Assembly (NCBI GenBank): GCA_937881505.1
Contig: CALGEM010000139.1
Coordinates: 1 to 7,246 of the forward strand
DNA from: an uncultured euryarchaeote
GTDB lineage: Archaea > Thermoplasmatota > Poseidoniia > Poseidoniales > Poseidoniaceae
Direction: 5' to 3'
DNA length: 7,246 bases
Within the stretch, counting starts at the first letter, position 1; each line of letters begins with the position of its first letter. A program made the position numbers and the translations under genes. Positions 6,981-7,246 of this stretch are shown here, in pieces. A model generated the notes under the pieces. That model ran no database searches and had not been told where the DNA came from. It was given only the letters and a program-made list of their open reading frames with translations.

Positions 6981-7246
6981 CTCCTTAGGCGAAACGGCAT
7001 GAAGAACGCCGAAATTGATGGCAATGCTCCCAAACCAAAAAAATTGCCTCCTACAACCCCGTGTGATGCCATTTCATACCAAGCTTCAGGCATCCAGTCA
7101 GGATAAACATATTCTTCACTATAGCGATAACCAACACCTCCATGGTTAACTCCCATTGTAAAACTTCTCCATTCTTGATAACAAGCATTAAAAGACTGTG
7201 CCATTGCAACATTTCCGTTCATAATCCATTTAGCATCTGTTTGCAT
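6974..7246 (-). CDS. C-terminal part of an unrecognised A/T-rich gene (5' partial at window edge)
   Basis: The frame runs in from the right edge; the ATG at 7246 may be internal, so the 90 visible residues are probably only the C-terminus. I do not recognise a family. The segment is rich in Tyr, Trp, Met and Gly (VNHGGVGYRY, YVYPDWMPEAWYEM) and ends in a glycine/phenylalanine-rich, possibly membrane-associated stretch followed by R-L-R-R-L. About 10 of the first 68 non-Met/Trp codons end in G or C, far below the neighbouring genes, whereas 8 of the last 12 codons do. A run of seven T (coding sense, 7043-7037) is a possible frameshift site. Low-GC codon use with a protein-like composition argues for a real coding region, perhaps acquired, but the native 3' end may be lost. 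The TAA stop lies within the candidate top6B TATA box. Coding status is moderately supported; function is unknown. Confidence 0.55.
   Translation of the reverse strand: MQTDAKWIMNGNVAMAQSFNACYQEWRSFTMGVNHGGVGYRYSEEYVYPDWMPEAWYEMASHGVVGGNFFGLGALPSISAFFMPFRLRRL

Noticed and set aside
6896..7043. Frameshift at the T7 run (7037-7043) joining the edge frame to a longer downstream frame
   Set aside because: One added base would extend the product to a stop overlapping the top6B ribosome site. The extension past about 7012 has host-like composition and no recognisable sequence, so it is no better than the frame as given.

Overview
The window looks like part of a euryarchaeal genome, most likely from the Marine Group II / Poseidoniales (Thermoplasmatota) lineage. 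The direct evidence for an archaeon is a complete DNA topoisomerase VI pair (B and A subunits), a PH1932/COG1777-like archaeal winged-helix regulator, and strong GGAGGTGA-type ribosome binding sites combined with a TATA-like box. The finer placement is an inference from the style of the two surface proteins: COG1470/CARDB-type repeats with one C-terminal membrane anchor, and a two-helix membrane protein with a cysteine-bearing outer domain. No tRNA, rRNA, CRISPR array, transposase or integrase is visible.

Layout from left to right. Positions 2-1810 (+) hold the C-terminal 602 residues of a large exported, membrane-anchored protein made of three related beta-sandwich domains. Its gene meets a minus-strand cluster tail to tail, with only 8 bases between the stop codons. 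Read in its own direction, the minus-strand cluster is: a candidate TATA box (6973-6980), a near-ideal Shine-Dalgarno (6903-6910), top6B (6896-4803), top6A (4806-3706, overlapping top6B by ATGA), an unrecognised two-helix membrane protein (3663-2620), and a winged-helix regulator (2565 or 2610 to 1819). Gaps are 42 bases or less within the first three genes and 9 or 54 bases before the regulator, so one transcript is plausible.

The two topoisomerase subunits form an A2B2 enzyme that passes one DNA duplex through another using ATP. The membrane protein and the regulator have no established link to that enzyme; their linkage here is the main contextual observation. Top6B also ends in an acidic linker followed by a short peptide that resembles a sliding-clamp (PCNA) binding motif.

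The last ~235 bases (about 7012-7246) differ sharply in composition (about 40% G+C by hand count, versus clearly higher elsewhere) and encode the C-terminal part of an unrecognised protein with strongly A/T-ending codons. The change falls within the final dozen codons of that reading frame, which suggests a recombination or transfer boundary, or an assembly join. Gene density is very high: no stretch over 300 bases lacks a gene.
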